64,000 nt of DNA from NCBI GenBank assembly GCA_009809945.1, contig WTPW01000946.1, positions 124,001 through 188,000 on the forward strand, given 5' to 3'. The notes under the pieces were generated by a model, which made no database searches, was not told the DNA's origin, and saw nothing but the letters and a program-made list of their open reading frames with translations. The translations under genes were made by a program, and so were the position numbers. This document shows, one piece after another, positions 1-12,674 of the stretch (its first letter is position 1; each line of letters starts with the position of its first letter). Source of the DNA: Gigaspora margarita. Taxonomy: Eukaryota > Glomeromycota > Glomeromycetes > Diversisporales > Gigasporaceae.

Positions 1-995
1 CATATAATTTTTACAAAATTACAGAATAAAGATTTTTGCCTATTGTCACCTTTTGCCGTAGAGGTTCCCATATATCAATTCAAATTAATTTATAAATCGT
101 AAATTAGAGTTGGGTATTATAACATATTTAAAGAGTTGCATATATGAAAATTTTAGAAAAAGTATATTTATTTACAAAAATCAGTATTACCATTGTAAAA
201 AACTCTTTTAACAATCAAGTGTACACAAATTTTTTAACTAAATTTTATAAAAATCTGGCTATAACTGGAAATTTTATTAAGTTAATTTGACTTTTAAAAT
301 ACATAAAATATCAAATTAATATTACAATAACTTTTAAACTCACTAAGTAAAGGCCCTTTGCCCTAAAATTGTATTTTTCACAAAATACATCTAAAACAGT
401 CTTCTAAACCTATTTTATAAACTAAGAAAAAGTTAAAGAGCTCATTCTTCTTGTTATAACAAGCTGTATTTTATGCTTGTAGTCCTAAAACTGACCAAGA
501 TACATTTAAAATACTTTTAAATTTTCTTTAAAAAAAAATTTTTTCCTTTTTTCCTTTTGTACTAAAAAAAATACCTCATAGGCGCTTTTTGTATAACATA
601 AAATTGGGTTACCAAATTTTCCAATAATCCAGGATTATTGGTTCTTTATTAATTGCACAAATTATTAATTAATTTTATACAAAGCAAATATTTGCCTTTT
701 TTGCAACCTTTCTAATCTATATTAAGTGAAGTTATCTAACTTTGTAATTTAGTCTAATTTGTGTAATATGTGATCTGTATAACATGTGATTGTAAGCATG
801 TGACTAGTATATCACGTGACATTGTAATTTAAACCAATCTTGTTGGTATTACATTACATGAAACAAATTATACCTCTTTGTGAAGCCCTTGTTAACTTCT
901 ACAATATTCTATTTATTGAATTTGAAATACTTTATTTTATTTATAAACTACTTGCTCCTAATTTGCAGAGCTTATACAATTCTATTTAGCTCAAT
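1..995. other. AT-rich stretch without a gene
   Basis: I see no coding sequence with family resemblance, no RNA gene and no clear repeat ends. It is AT-rich with short homopolymers and two CACGTG/CATGTG-like words near 780-820. It may be the decayed upstream part of the LINE that becomes readable from about 996. Confidence 0.5.
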
Positions 996-3635
996 ATGCC
1001 TACACTTAATAGTAAAGAGCCTGATTCCTATAGTATTAACTACTATTATTCTAAATATAAGGACTGTTTTGGAGTATTTATCAAAGAAGCAGATGCCACA
1101 ATACTTAAAGTAATGCCATCTAACTATAGTCCCTCTGATTGTAAAACCAAAGTAAAGAATACCTATCATTACTTTCCAGTACCAACTCAACCAACAATCA
1201 GTACTTGTATTTGTAAAAATATCATATTAGCTTTACCTCTTAATTTTATCGTATTCCAACTAAACTTACTACCAAAATTCCTTCTCAAGAACCAATTTCT
1301 ATGGATACCTCTCCAATTATCAACATTGAGAAAATAATGAGCAAAATTAAAAATACAGTTCCTAAATCATCTATTAAACAACCTGCAATCCAAAATCTTG
1401 ATCTTAAAGATGCACAGCCTAGAATACTATTTCCAAGCTACCATTAAGATCCAGTTCCTACAGCTATTATTCCTCACTCTCAACATTTTTTATACTTGCT
1501 TTTTATGCAATACTAAGGATATTCCTTGTGTTAAAATATCTTCATATGAACAACATGCACAAGACTAACTAAATGTTGTATCTTTAAAGGACATTTACTA
1601 CATTATGAATGTGCTAAACTTACTCAAGATTTCAAATTAGTTGCTATTCAAAAAACACTAAACCCAGAACAACTTACTTTTTGATATTTTTATTATTGCT
1701 TTATGTTTACAAAAGAAGAAAAGCTTAATTTCTTTGGAAAACTTGTACAAAGAAGCAAACAAATTAAAGTGGAGAAACCACAACAACAACAACAGCAATA
1801 GCAACAACAGCAACAGCAACAATAGCAACAGCAACAATAAAAGCAACAATTTAAATAACAACCAAAAACATCTAATACTCAAAGTTTTCCAAGTTTATTT
1901 GATTGGGTTTCCAACTTTTCAATTAGTTCTGAAATGAAACAATATGACAAACTCTCTACCAAACTTGCCCAACAACTCTTTTTTTTTGTCAAGCCATATC
2001 TTAAAAAATTTACACCTGGTCAACCTATCAAATTAAATAAGTCACAAAACCAAACCAACCACAATTTCAACAAAGAACCAAGAAAACATTCATTTAACTA
2101 CCTACTTAACAAAATGACTAATGACAAACCTGAATTTCTTATTGATTTTATTAATAGTCATAATCCTTCTCTAGACAACACTATATCTTATTCTTTTCAA
2201 ATATACTATAAAATACTTAAAAATTTACTTAAAAACTTAACTACTACTCTTTTTACAAAACTAAATTATGCTAAGATCTTTCATTTACATTATTCTATTC
2301 CACCTTACTCAACTTTTAATAGAAACATAGTTGCAATTAATCCTGTACAATTACATCTCTATCTACATGACAAATACCAAACAATTGACTACTCCAAGTT
2401 TATAGAAGATCTTGATTTAAAACCAATTATAGCATCCCTTAACTATACAATTATATATGATAAACCAAATGCATCCCTCTTTGATATACAACAATAGTAG
2501 ATTCAATATTCATAATACTTTAAATATACCAACTACTGACTTCCAAACTACTTTTGAAATTCCCTCTCTTAAGCCTCTACTAAAATATTTAACAAATGGT
2601 TTGAACTATTTTTTTAAAGATATAAACTACAATTTAATAATATAGATAAAAAAAAATTTTAAATTATATTAAATATCAAATATACTTAAATACTTGAAGA
2701 ATGCAAAAAGTTACTACCTACTTCATACAATCCTTTATCTATCAACTCACTTAAACAACATTCTAATGAATCACATAAATTTGCACTCTTTTATTTACAT
2801 ACTTGTAATCAAGACAAATGCACTTTATTTATATCTAAAGATGATTATAATATCAAATTTCTTTTATCACACTACTTTATAGAATTCTTTACTACAAATC
2901 TAGCACCAGAAAATCCAACTGAAAAGATCTGGATTCTTCTAGATCTTGAACTTGAAATCTTTACCCAAAACCAACCAGATGCAGCAACCTTTACCAAACC
3001 TACACCTATTACTAAAGGTTACAAAAAATTGCAAAAAAAATTTGCAAAAAAATGATGTATCTGAGACCAATGAATGATACACATACTACTTTTATTGTTA
3101 TCTTAAAAATTACCTTTATACTGCTGCAATAAATGATAAAATTCAAGACATGAATTTAAAACAGGCACTAGAATTTCTTGTAACTCCTAATATTAACCCA
3201 TATACACTTGCTAGAGTAATTACTTTCTATAATATTCAAAATCAATCTAAATTTTCTATTTTCAAATTCAAGAAAAAACTATGAAAAATACTAACTTCAG
3301 GCAGAGGAATTTATTATTAACCATTTCAAAATTACAACACCTACAGCAAATGACAACTTCTTCTTTCTCACTTCTAATACTACATTATCCTTTACACAAA
3401 CCATTGGATCTTTTACAGATTATATAAAAGAAAATTACTCAAATCTTTATTCTCCACAATATATTAAAATATCTATCTATACAAACAAGACACTTGACTA
3501 TAAAGAAGCACATATTTATTTACCTTATAAACCCTGCCCCTTGCCTAACTATTCACTATTACTATTTGAAGACCTATACTATTGCTATAAAATCTTGCTT
3601 AAATTTATAACTAATATCTTCTCTGTCTCTTTATC
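996..3635 (+). mobile_element. Decayed LINE, ORF1-like region
   Basis: A series of plus-strand reading frames broken by stops and frame changes runs towards an endonuclease domain that starts at about 3640, as expected for the first ORF of a LINE. Readable blocks are 996-1190, 1480-1640 (with a CxxC-like FLCNTKDIPC), 1690-1780, 1934-2497 (187 residues open) and 2697-3053 (about 118 residues open). Between 1784 and 1850 the frame passes through a CAA/CAG run, giving a glutamine-rich linker with some codons turned to TAG. The region is rich in Asn, Lys, Thr and Gln. I do not recognise a domain beyond the weak Cys pair, so calling it ORF1 rests on its position before the endonuclease. At least ten breaks are visible, so it cannot make protein. 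Confidence 0.6.
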
Positions 3636-3637
3636 TT

Positions 3638-4051
3638 AATATTACTACTTACAATGTATATGGGTATAATAATTTAAAAAAGAAACTTTTATAAGAAAAA
3701 TACTATCTTTCAAAAAATATAAATATTATTGGCATAACAGAAACCAAAATTCCTAATTCACTCTCAAATACTTTTCTTAACTTCCAACTATTTTTATATT
3801 ATTGGGCCAACTTGCCAGAAACCAAAAAAAGAACATGTATAATGCTTAAAAAAAATCTACAACCACATATACACAATATTTTATCTCATCCTGGTGGAAC
3901 TATTGCCCTTGATCTTTTTTTCAAACATGATTTCAAATTTTGAATTATTTTAGTTTATCTTTCTTCTACTAATACTATAGCTCATATTCAAATACAAACC
4001 AAGGTTATTTAATAGACAATAAGCACTAACAAAAAATATATACCCTATAAT
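3638..4051 (+). mobile_element. LINE endonuclease domain, 5' part (ORF2)
   Basis: Translation gives ITTYNVYGYNNL followed by NINIIGITETKIPNS, the first two signature blocks of the AP-endonuclease-like domain of LINEs: an N-V-x-G-x-x-N strand, then the catalytic Glu in the ETK motif. The frame continues through HPGGTIALDLFFKHDF to an IILVYLSSTN strand. The domain stops at 4051, where a hAT-like element has inserted, and resumes at 5549 with the GDFN motif. A few stops interrupt it. The domain nicks target DNA during LINE insertion; this copy is dead. Confidence 0.8.
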
Positions 4052-4308
4052 TAGTGTTCTGACCTATTACAAAAAAACCAATTTGGGTTATCCAAGTGAC
4101 CAAGGTGAACACTAGTTATAATAAAAATTTTGCTATGGGTTACCTGCAAGTGGGTTACCTAGATGAACACTAGGTAATAGAAAAAATTTTGCTATGGGTC
4201 ACCACGAGTGGGCAGTCTAATTCTAATAAAAGTAGATTAAAAAAAAAGAGAAAAACAAATTATTAAAAATTGGCTTAGAAAAAAAACTGTTTTTATGCTA
4301 TTTTATCT

Positions 4309-4355
4309 CTTTTTTTTTTTTTTTTTCTTTTTTTTTCTCTCTCTCTTTCTCTCTT
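4309..4355. repeat. Poly-pyrimidine T/CT tract
   Basis: A run of T followed by CT/CTT repeats inside the hAT-like element. Simple low-complexity sequence. Confidence 0.8.
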
Positions 4356-4865
4356 GTTTGATCGACTTATATAAGACCCAGACATTTAGTATAGAGATTA
4401 TACTTGAAATTTTTCAGAAAGACACCTAAAATTTAAAAAGCAAATAACAGTTTTGGCAATTATTTTGGCATCAAGTAGTCCAATTTGAATGAACTTTTTT
4501 TTGAAATGAAGCTCCCAGAAAGGTGCAGCTAACAAAAAAAAGTTTATTCAATTCTGATTACTGGATTAGAAGTTATTAAATTAAATAAATTTTGTCATTT
4601 TTAGCAAATTAGATCAAAATTGGACAAAATCTAGTTATGACCTATAAGAGAGATGTCTAGGGTCCCACTTATATTAATTTATAGATTATTACAGGTTATT
4701 GATTTGGCAGGATCAGTTTGGAAAGTTATATATTGGCAGGTAATATAAGGTATACATGTAAAACTCGAAACAATAAATACACAGTTGAAATAAGTAATAT
4801 AAAACAAAATATTACCTATTATATACAGGTTATCCATGTGGGTGGCCTGCAAGTTAATCTATGGG

Positions 4866-5145
4866 CAGTGTTGGCACGGGACAGCTTTGGACAATAATTT
4901 GGACAATTTTGAACAATTTTGGACAATTAAATAAGATAAAATTACTTAAAATTTTATTAAGATAACCTATTTTAATTTTAACTAGAATGTGTTCAGCACC
5001 TAAAAAAATATATAGTTATATATTTTTTAGATAGATGTATTAAATATTAAAGCCTGGACAAGCTTTGAACAATCTTGGACATTTGGACAATTTTGGACGT
5101 GGATAAGCCAAAAAAGGCTGTGGACAGCCAAAATGTACAACACTG
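4866..5145. mobile_element. Nested hAT-like MITE (280 bp)
   Basis: The ends are CAGTGTTG in perfect inverted orientation, with the hAT-type CAGTG start. The flanks are TCTATGGG (4858-4865) and CCTATGGG (5146-5153), an 8-base duplication with one difference. The interior repeats words such as TTGGACAA. No ORF. It inserted into the 4052-5540 element, so it is younger than that element. Confidence 0.8.
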
Positions 5146-5215
5146 CCTATGGGTGATCTGCAGGTTAAGCCACAAGTGACCTGTGAGTGACCTGCAGGTT
5201 GATCCAAGGTGACCC

Positions 5216-5396
5216 AGAACCCTGAAAATATCTACAAAAGGGTAAGATTATACAAAAATTACTAAATATAGAAAGATCTGCAAGAAAAAAGACAAAAATA
5301 AGCAAACTAATTACTATAAAAAGAAATAATCTGTACAAAAAAGGCCAAAAATAAGCAAACTAAAACCCTACCTCTCTCTATATATTTCAGAGTTCT
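5216..5396. mobile_element. MITE of the 'AGGACCCC' family, copy 1 (181 bp)
   Basis: The ends are AGAACCCTGAAAATAT and the inverse of AGAACTCTGAAATATA, related to the better kept copy at 34463-34641. The flanks GGTGACCC (5208-5215) and GGTGGCCC (5397-5404) form an 8-base target duplication with one mismatch. The interior has the family's AATAAGCAAA words. It is nested inside the hAT-like element at 4052-5540. Confidence 0.75.
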
Positions 5397-5540
5397 GGTG
5401 GCCCATGGATGACCCACAGGTTAACTACCTGTGTAGGCCATAATTCCCTGCTCACTCATAGGTAACCAGATGATACATATTTGGGTTACTCGCCTACCTG
5501 CTGGGTAACCCAAGTGATACTTACCCAGGTCAAAACACTA

Positions 5541-5710
5541 TCTATAATAATAGGTGACTTCAATATATTCCCTTTTACAACAATATCTAGCTTATCCAAA
5601 TTTTAACTTTTAAATTATTTATATAGCATTAATATGTTTGATATTGCTAGCTATTCTAATAAAATTCAATAAACATAGAATAGTAGTAAATATAGTAGCC
5701 ATATTGATTA
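5541..5710 (+). mobile_element. LINE endonuclease domain, continuation
   Basis: Directly after the hAT-like insertion the LINE reads IIIGDFNIFPFTTISSLSKF, the conserved GDFN block of the endonuclease, and then SSHIDY near 5690-5710, the SxIDY block that closes the domain. The frame has a few stops. The LINE is interrupted again here by the 17 kb fold-back and appears to resume at 22717. Confidence 0.75.
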
Positions 5711-5943
5711 CTGTTCTGAAGTTGGGTTCAGTTCAGTTTGGGTTCAGTTTGGGTTCAGTCGAACCTGAACCCGAACTTTAAATTTTGCAGATCTTGGAAC
5801 TCGAACCCAAACTGAATCTAAAATTTATGAACCTGAACCAAACTTGAACTTGAAATATTTGTTCAGTCTGAGTTTAGTTCAAAGTTTATGAACATGTTTG
5901 GGTTCTAGTAGAGATGGGCTTCATGCGTGCTCATGATTCCTTA
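5711..5943 (+). repeat. GTTCAG-rich terminal block, left
   Basis: Alternating GTTCAG/GAACC words (TTTGGGTTCAG, CCTGAACC) make the block itself self-complementary. It ends with TAGAGATGGGCTTCATG. The right-hand counterpart is at about 22505-22716 in inverse orientation, and a solitary relative of the last word (TAGAGATGGGTTTCATG) sits at 26889. Confidence 0.7.
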
Positions 5944-5985
5944 ATCTTTTGCAAAGCTAATACAATACTAAAGATAATATAATAA

Positions 5986-6146
5986 TAAAACTGTAAAACA
6001 ATAAAACTGTAAAACTGTAAAACTGTAAAACCATAAAACTGTAAAACTGTAAAACTATAAAACTGTAAAACTGTAAAACTGTAAAACTGTAAAACTGTAA
6101 AATTATAAAACTGTAAAACTATAAAACTGTAATACTGTAAAACTGT
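5986..6146 (+). repeat. (TAAAACTG)n array in left LTR
   Basis: About twenty copies of an 8-base unit TAAAACTG with occasional variants (ATAAAACTG). Open frames across it are artefacts of the period. The same array, longer, is at 12675-12880. Confidence 0.9.
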
Positions 6147-7549
6147 GCTTTGGTCAAGCAACCCATTCTATAACATTTCCGTCCCCTTTAAGAATGAACT
6201 TTGTGAGTTTCTGGATCTAATAAATTTTACAAAAATACTAAATATAATTTCTAATTATAAAATCAATGTCTGTATCTAATCCGTCATTTACTCTGGTTCT
6301 TTTGATGATTTCTTTGCTTGGTTTTAGCACGTGATTGATTTGTAGGTGTGGCTAAGGTTTGGGGCTAAAAAATAGAAGTTTTCATTTTGGATTCTATTGC
6401 CTGAGTAATCAGTGTACCTGGGTTTGATTCTGTTTCTAGTACATTGTCTATTTTGGTATTGTATTCCTTGTAGATACTTTTTAGAATATTGGGAAAACTT
6501 TCAAATATAGTAATAAGGAGTTAGTTCAGTAATGAGAAAATTTGATATGATATCAATTTGATTTACTCATCAAATTGATGGATGATAGCCTAATTTGGAA
6601 ATTAATTCAAATATGCACATTCATTATTATGCATAATTGTTAGAACTGGTAATTCATACATGATTGTTCTAAGAATTTTAACTCATGGTATAATCATTAT
6701 ACTTCTTTGTTTTTCTGATACAACTAAGAATTTATCCCATGCTTATTTTTGTAATTCCCACATGTTTTCTATTTGCATTGGTCATATGCAAAAATTTTGT
6801 TCAAGAATACTTGTCAAAACTTGGCAAAACTTGTCAAAAATTTTGCTCAACATGTGTTTTGGCAATTTAGTTGTTGTTTTCTCCCCTTAAAAATTGTGAG
6901 GTCTCCGAACTTCCTTATTAATTTGTCTAAAATTAGCTTTTAATTTTCTAATTGGTGTTTATCAGTTAGTCAATTTCAAATTCTGTAACTTAATTTCTTA
7001 TCGTTGTAACTTTTGTTATCGTTGTTTACAGTTGGTTGATTTTCTATTTTGGAATAATCATCTCTATCATCTGTATCTATTTAAAATCTAGTTTTTTAAA
7101 TGTTCATTTTTTTTAAAAAATTTTTCACTAAATCTTCATCAGTTAATATTCCTTTCTTTATCCTTTATTTTGTCCTTTTCTTGTCCCTAAATTTTCTAAT
7201 TTATTCCTTTTTCTTTTTTTTTTCATTTAGATAGTTTTTTTTTTTAAGAAAAACTTTTTGTCAATATTCCGTTTATTGAAACACTGCTGGCTTTAAAGGT
7301 GTGTATACATTCAGGCTGTGAGCTTAGCCTCAGGTGGCTCTGAGACGAAGCCAGTCTTCTATGTCTGAGTGAGCACCCTATATTCAGTTCTATAACCTCT
7401 ATAGTGGTCGCCCCGGTAGATATTTTCCCCTTTTAAAACTTCATATTCTCTTTTGCACAAGCTGTGGTGGCCATCACACTTGTATTTATTTTATTTTCCC
7501 TTTTTCAAAGTATCGCACTTTTGAAATAGTCTTTTCTAACATGCCTTTT

Positions 7550-7830
7550 CATAGATGACAAGAACAAGCAAAACTAAATCAGTCTCTTCTCAGTTGGCGG
7601 CACTTTGAAATCGGGTGATAAACCTTGAAGAAGAAGCTCGAAAAAGAAATCCTCCACCAGATGATGTTTTGCGAAATAATCTGGTGCAAGCAAGTAATTA
7701 CGAACGACTGGTGATAGAGAGAAATTGATTACGTAATCGGGTTGAAAATTTAGAGAAAATAAATTGGGAGTTAAGAAGAGGAATTAGAGAAGTAGAAGAA
7801 GAAAATTGGGAATTAAGAAGGGGGTAGAAA
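7550..7830 (+). other. Coiled-coil-like coding remnant inside LTR fossil 1
   Basis: The plus strand from the ATG at 7556 reads a Glu/Arg/Leu-rich heptad-like sequence with blocks INLEEEARKRNPPPDDVL and RVENLEKINWELRRG. It is broken and short. I do not recognise a family. Its strand is opposite to the orientation deduced from the purine tract, so it may belong to a separate unit inside the interior. Confidence 0.35.
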
Positions 7831-10800
7831 GAAGTTGGTGGTGTATAATTTTGGGAATAATTTTGTATATTGTTTTAGTTTTTTTTCATTATTTGTAAAT
7901 AAAAATTTTAATTTTTTTTCGATATTTTGTAAATAAGTAATAAAATAATTAATAAAGTTTTAAGTTTCCAAAAAAAAATAAATGTTAATTATAAAGTTTA
8001 AATGTTCCCAAAAATAAATAAGAAAGTCTTCATTTCCTGTATCTAAAATTTTTAAGTATAAAAATTTTGAATTCGTTAAAGTCTTTGTCTATTGTCGATT
8101 TTTCGTTGTGTTTTTTTTTTTTTGATCAATTGTTCAATGTTCGTTGAATGTCTAATCGTTAACCGTATAGCTTCGAAAGAAGTAATGCGAATAACTGTTA
8201 GTATAAATTTTCGTGGTTACGATACTTAGTTTCGATTACGACTTATAGTACGTGTTCAGTCGGTCATAACCATAGCAGATAGTATAATCGCTATGTTACA
8301 TGGGAAGATTATGTGTAATTCTAAATTAATAATTTTTTTTTCGATTTACACATGCTAATTTCTCTTTTTCTCTTTTTTTTCAGGGTATCGATGTTGGAAC
8401 CGTTGTTGTTCTTGGAGTCGTAGTTAATTCTCAGAGTCATCGTTACTGAAGTTCGTAGACTTTGGTCGTGGTGTCGAGGTCTTTGTCGTATACTCATTTC
8501 GGCATCATTGTTTTTCGAGGTCAATATTTTCTTTCGCATTGCCATGTGAACAGTCTTGAAAATTTGGATTTCTGGGTCTATATTACCGAGGTAGGTGCTG
8601 TTTCTGATATTCGTTTATTCCAGTGTTTCTATATTATTATTTTTTTTTTTAAGATTTTTCATCAACATAGCCTATTCTTCTAGGTTTCGCTTCATTGTTT
8701 TTCAGTACTCTTGTTTGTCTGGGTCTTATTTTGCTTCACTAAGTCGGGTCTCTTTTTTCTCTACATGCTTGGTAGGTCTTGTTAGGTCTGGTCTTGTATA
8801 TCTTTGTTGATTTTATCTTTCTTCGTAGTTCTGGTACTTGGTAAGTCTTGTGTTCTCTAGTATTTTTCTTGCTTCGTAGGGTATTGGGGCTCGATTGATC
8901 TTTATCTAATTCTCAGTATGTTTCTTCTTAATGGTCTTTGTCTAGTTTCATGGGTGTAGCTTCCAACGTAGTTTAAATTTTTTTCGAGTCTTGCATCTCT
9001 CGTTGGGACTTGTCTGATTTTTTTTCTTTTTTTTTTTTTTAAAAAAAAGGGTTCTTATCAATTTCTGGAGCAGGGGTCTTTGTCGAACTTGTTTTGGCCC
9101 TACGGGGTCTTGTCTAGCTTTGTTAGGTTTTATCGAGCATTATGATATATATATTTATTTTATACATATATATATATATTATTATTATTATTATTATTTT
9201 TTTTATGCGGTCTTATGGGGCCTTAGGTTTCTGGTTATTCTGGCATGAGAGTCTTTATTGGTCTTGTCTTGTTTTTTTTTTTTTTGAATCTGATTTTGCT
9301 TTGTCGAGTCTTGGGTCGGGAACTCGGCACTGGATTTATATAATCTTTCATTTCTTTCTCTCGGGGTCTTGGGCTTGAATCTCGTTACTGGGGAGGTGCA
9401 CTTTAACGGGTTATGGAATGATCAAACTATATGAATAGTTTGTTCAAAACTGGAGAAAATCAGAGCTTAGATTCCTTCATATGTCGATGTATTGGTTTCA
9501 AATTTCTAATAAGATAAGTGCTGATTGTTTTCTCCTTAACTTTTTTTTTCATGTATGTAGGGTCTTTAACTAATCCTTTTTTTTTTGTTTAGACGATATT
9601 AGGAAATCGATGGTATGATAAAGTAGCTAGATCTTGGACTAGTTGTACGCCAAATTTCTTTAGGTAATGATCAAGAGGCACCGGCGAATTAGGTTCAGCA
9701 AATTGGTTGCGATTGTGATAAAACTGGGATCTTTAAAGAAGTTAAAATTTCGGATGGGGTTAAGATTTCAGAGTGGAAACTAAGACCTCGACAAATCGAA
9801 AATATTGGTATTCAGGATTTGGGATTAAGAGTGAAAATAGAATTACTGATAGAAACAGGTTTGTAGGTTGGTAAGGGTTTTGAATCAAGATTCGGATTGG
9901 TAATGATAGTTTTTTTTTAGATTAGGATGAAAAATCAGATCGGTTGGAAATTAGGTTTTGAATAAGGGGTTAAATAGTTAGAGGTGGGTTCGGAAGTTAG
10001 GTTAGATTTGGGGAATTAAGTTTAGAAGTAGGGAGTCAAATAATTAAAGTTGGGATGTTTCAAAATAGTCAGTTTATAGTATAGGGATCAGGTGGAATTA
10101 TGACTAGGATAGAATTGAGTTTGGGATAGATATATTAAATAAAAATCAATATAAATAAAAATATTAGCGAGTAAATAAATAATAAATAAGAAATGTTTTA
10201 GTAGTATAAATATTATAATAAAAGTTCATTGCTTCACTCAGAACACGATAGTATATGTCACGTGATGCCATAAACTTCCAACTTTGGAGTTCTTCGATAT
10301 TCGAACACCATTTTTTTTTTTAAAGTTTTTTTTTAACTTCGTTATTATATTTTTTTTTAGATTTGGAGTAGCGATCATACAGTAGAGTTCGGGTGGATTT
10401 GAAATTGGTGGATTCAGGGTTACGTGATATAGGAAGAATAGTGGATTTGGGATTTAGGTGAATTCGGAATAGTGGTGAGTTTGGAAGTTGTACAAGAGTT
10501 ATTCAGTTGAGGTTTTGGTGGACTCGGGGTTGATGGAGAATGTGATAGATTCAGAATTTATGAGTTTGGGTTTAGATGGGTTTGGGAATTACAGGTAGGA
10601 TTTGGGAGATTAAATAGTTAGAAGGGTTTCGAAGGGGTAGGTTTTGTGGGTTGCAAGTAAAATCAGGTTAGGATAAATGTATTAAATTAAATTAAAGATA
10701 ATAAATAGAGTTAAAATGAAATAAATAAAGAAATTGGTTTGCTATAGCATTTATCAAATGTATAATTTTATTCGAGCATTCCTTGCCTCAATTCATTTAG

Positions 10801-11342
10801 AATTGGCTTCCTTTTAACAAACATAATAATCTAAGCCTTTTGCCTCAACTCAACCAGAGTTGGTTTCAAAAATATTCTCCAAAAATTCTGTGTCTAAATA
10901 AACTACTGAGTCTTTTAAAGATAAAATAAAATGTCCATTATTATTCTAGTTTAGAATAATTTCAAAACCAGTTATCCAAAAAGAAGAGTCCATGAATAAT
11001 TGCGAGAGTAAGAAAAGTATTAATTTGGTTTAAACAAGAAGTTTAGCTATTAAGCTGCAAAGTTCAATTATCAGGGTCCATGTTTCAAGTGAGAAACAAT
11101 TGTTGTTTTCTTTTAAAAGATCTAATATAAGCTTTACTATTCCATTCAATTGTTGGCAAAGTTGTTGTTTCTTTTGTTCTTGTTGCTTTTGTTTCAAGAA
11201 TCTTTTATTTTGTCTCTTTTTCCAAAAATAATATCCTTTTGTTATTCTACTTCTAAAGAAGAATACCATGTTTCAAAATAATTTCTAACTGTTTCTAATA
11301 ATTTTAATAATTTTTAATGATTTCTGCCAGAAGGCACCAAAA
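7831..11342. other. Interior of LTR fossil 1 without a recognisable gene
   Basis: Composition changes along the stretch: 8380-9420 is rich in TCTTG/GTCTTG words, and 9640-10660 is rich in G, A and T with very little C on the plus strand. No domain could be read in any frame. The Gln-rich minus-strand frame at 11030-11269 (79 residues) is the longest near the right LTR. Confidence 0.45.
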
Positions 11343-11680
11343 TGTTACAAGCATTATAGCCTTCTTAATATAACACTGCCAACATAACACACGGCGACAA
11401 AGATCTTGTAAGGGTCAGAGAAGATATAAAGCAGTGTGCAAGTGGAATATTACTTCACTAAAGCAGTTCAGTATATATTTATCAAAGAGCAAGAGAATAT
11501 TTATTGGAGTAAGATATGTTTTATTAATAACAATATGATATAATATAGAGAGGATATTTATTTGTGAACATTCGGAGAGGAGAGGGGAATCTGAGTCTAA
11601 GCTTAAAGCTAATGTACAGGAAAGCAGAAAGCTAGGGTTTATATATCTTTTGCAAAGCTAATACAATACTAAAGATAATA

Positions 11681-12665
11681 GGGGAATTTACAAATAAGGG
11701 CCCAAAAATAAAAATAATTACAAATAGGGGCCCAAAATGAAAATAATTACAAATAGAGGCCTAATATTTGAAAATTATTACAAATAAGGGCCCAAAATAA
11801 TATTTTGTACTTAAAGATCCTAAAATTAATAAGTAAACCTTCTTTGACTCCTAATTAGAAGTTGTAGAGCTCATTTTTCTGATTCTATTGGTAGTTAAAT
11901 CATCAAAATCGGCCCAGTGGATCCCAAGATACTTAGAAAAACATAAAGATCAGCAAATTCACTGTTACACAAACTATTTATTTTTCTTTACATACGTTTT
12001 GAAAAGTTTTTTTTTATAATAGCGAAAAATTTACTAATAAAATAATAAAACACGTCTTAAGAAACTAGCATTTTTTTGAACCAAAGAACAACTTTACTTA
12101 AGAGCCCAAGACCAATTGTAATAATAAAATTCTGCGTAAATCACAATTTTTTGTTCGATAGCTTTTTTCTAACTTTATATTTGTTTTTTTTAAATACGTT
12201 TTGAAAAGCTTTTTTATTGTAGTGAAAAATTTTCTTAGAAAATAATAAAAGATGTCTTAAGAAACTAGCATTTTTTTGAGCCAAAGAGCAACTTTACTTA
12301 AGAGTCCAAAGTCAATTGTAATAATAAAATTTTGCACAAATTACATGGCATTTTTATAGTGCTTTGTGTAACAGTAAATTTGCTGATCTTTATGTTTCTT
12401 CTTTGATCCTAAATATCTTGGGATCCTCTGGGCCGATTTTAACGATTTAACTACTATTAGAATCAGAAAAATAAACCTTACAACTTTCAATTAGGAGCCA
12501 AAGAGGGTTTACTTATTAATTTTAGAATCTTTAAGCACAAAATTATTATTTTGGGCCCTTATTTGTAATAATTTTCTAATATCAGGCCTCTATTTGTAAT
12601 TATTTTCATTTTGGGCCCCTATTTGTAATTATTTTCATTTTTGGGCCCTTATTTGTAAATTCCCC
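11681..12665. mobile_element. Mutator-like MITE with long inverted repeats (985 bp)
   Basis: The ends GGGGAATTTACAAATAAG are perfect inverse copies, and the match continues inward for about 300 bases (blocks GGGCCCAAAA, GAGGCCTAATATT, ATCGGCCCAG). The flanks are AAGATAATA at 11672-11680 and again at 12666-12674, a perfect 9-base target duplication, typical of Mutator-like elements. The interior holds two direct copies of a roughly 150-base block (12000-12150 and 12190-12345). No transposase. It sits inside the right LTR of fossil 1, at the point where the left LTR reads straight through AAGATAATATAATAATAAAA. Confidence 0.88.
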
Positions 12666-12674
12666 AAGATAATA

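Larger units (their letters stand above)
4052..5540. mobile_element. hAT-like non-autonomous DNA transposon (1489 bp)
   Basis: The ends are TAGTGTTCTGACCT on the left and the inverse of TAGTGTTTTGACCT on the right (13 of 14 match). They follow the hAT terminal pattern (C/T)A(A/G)NG. The flanks are CCTATAAT (4044-4051) and TCTATAAT (5541-5548), an 8-base target duplication with one difference, the hAT length. No transposase is encoded. Subterminal DNA has repeated GGGTTACC/GGTGACC words. Two smaller elements sit inside (4866-5145 and 5216-5396), leaving about 1 kb of own sequence. It lies within the LINE endonuclease domain; taking it out with one duplication copy rejoins the LINE frame through IIIGDFNIF. 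Confidence 0.8.

Noticed and set aside
1658-1882. Minus-strand poly-Leu ORF
   Set aside because: Antisense of the CAA/CAG run in the LINE ORF1-like region.
5931-6161. Minus-strand ORF rich in YSFTVLQF repeats
   Set aside because: It is a translation of the 8-base (TAAAACTG)n array; the same holds for 12606-12896.
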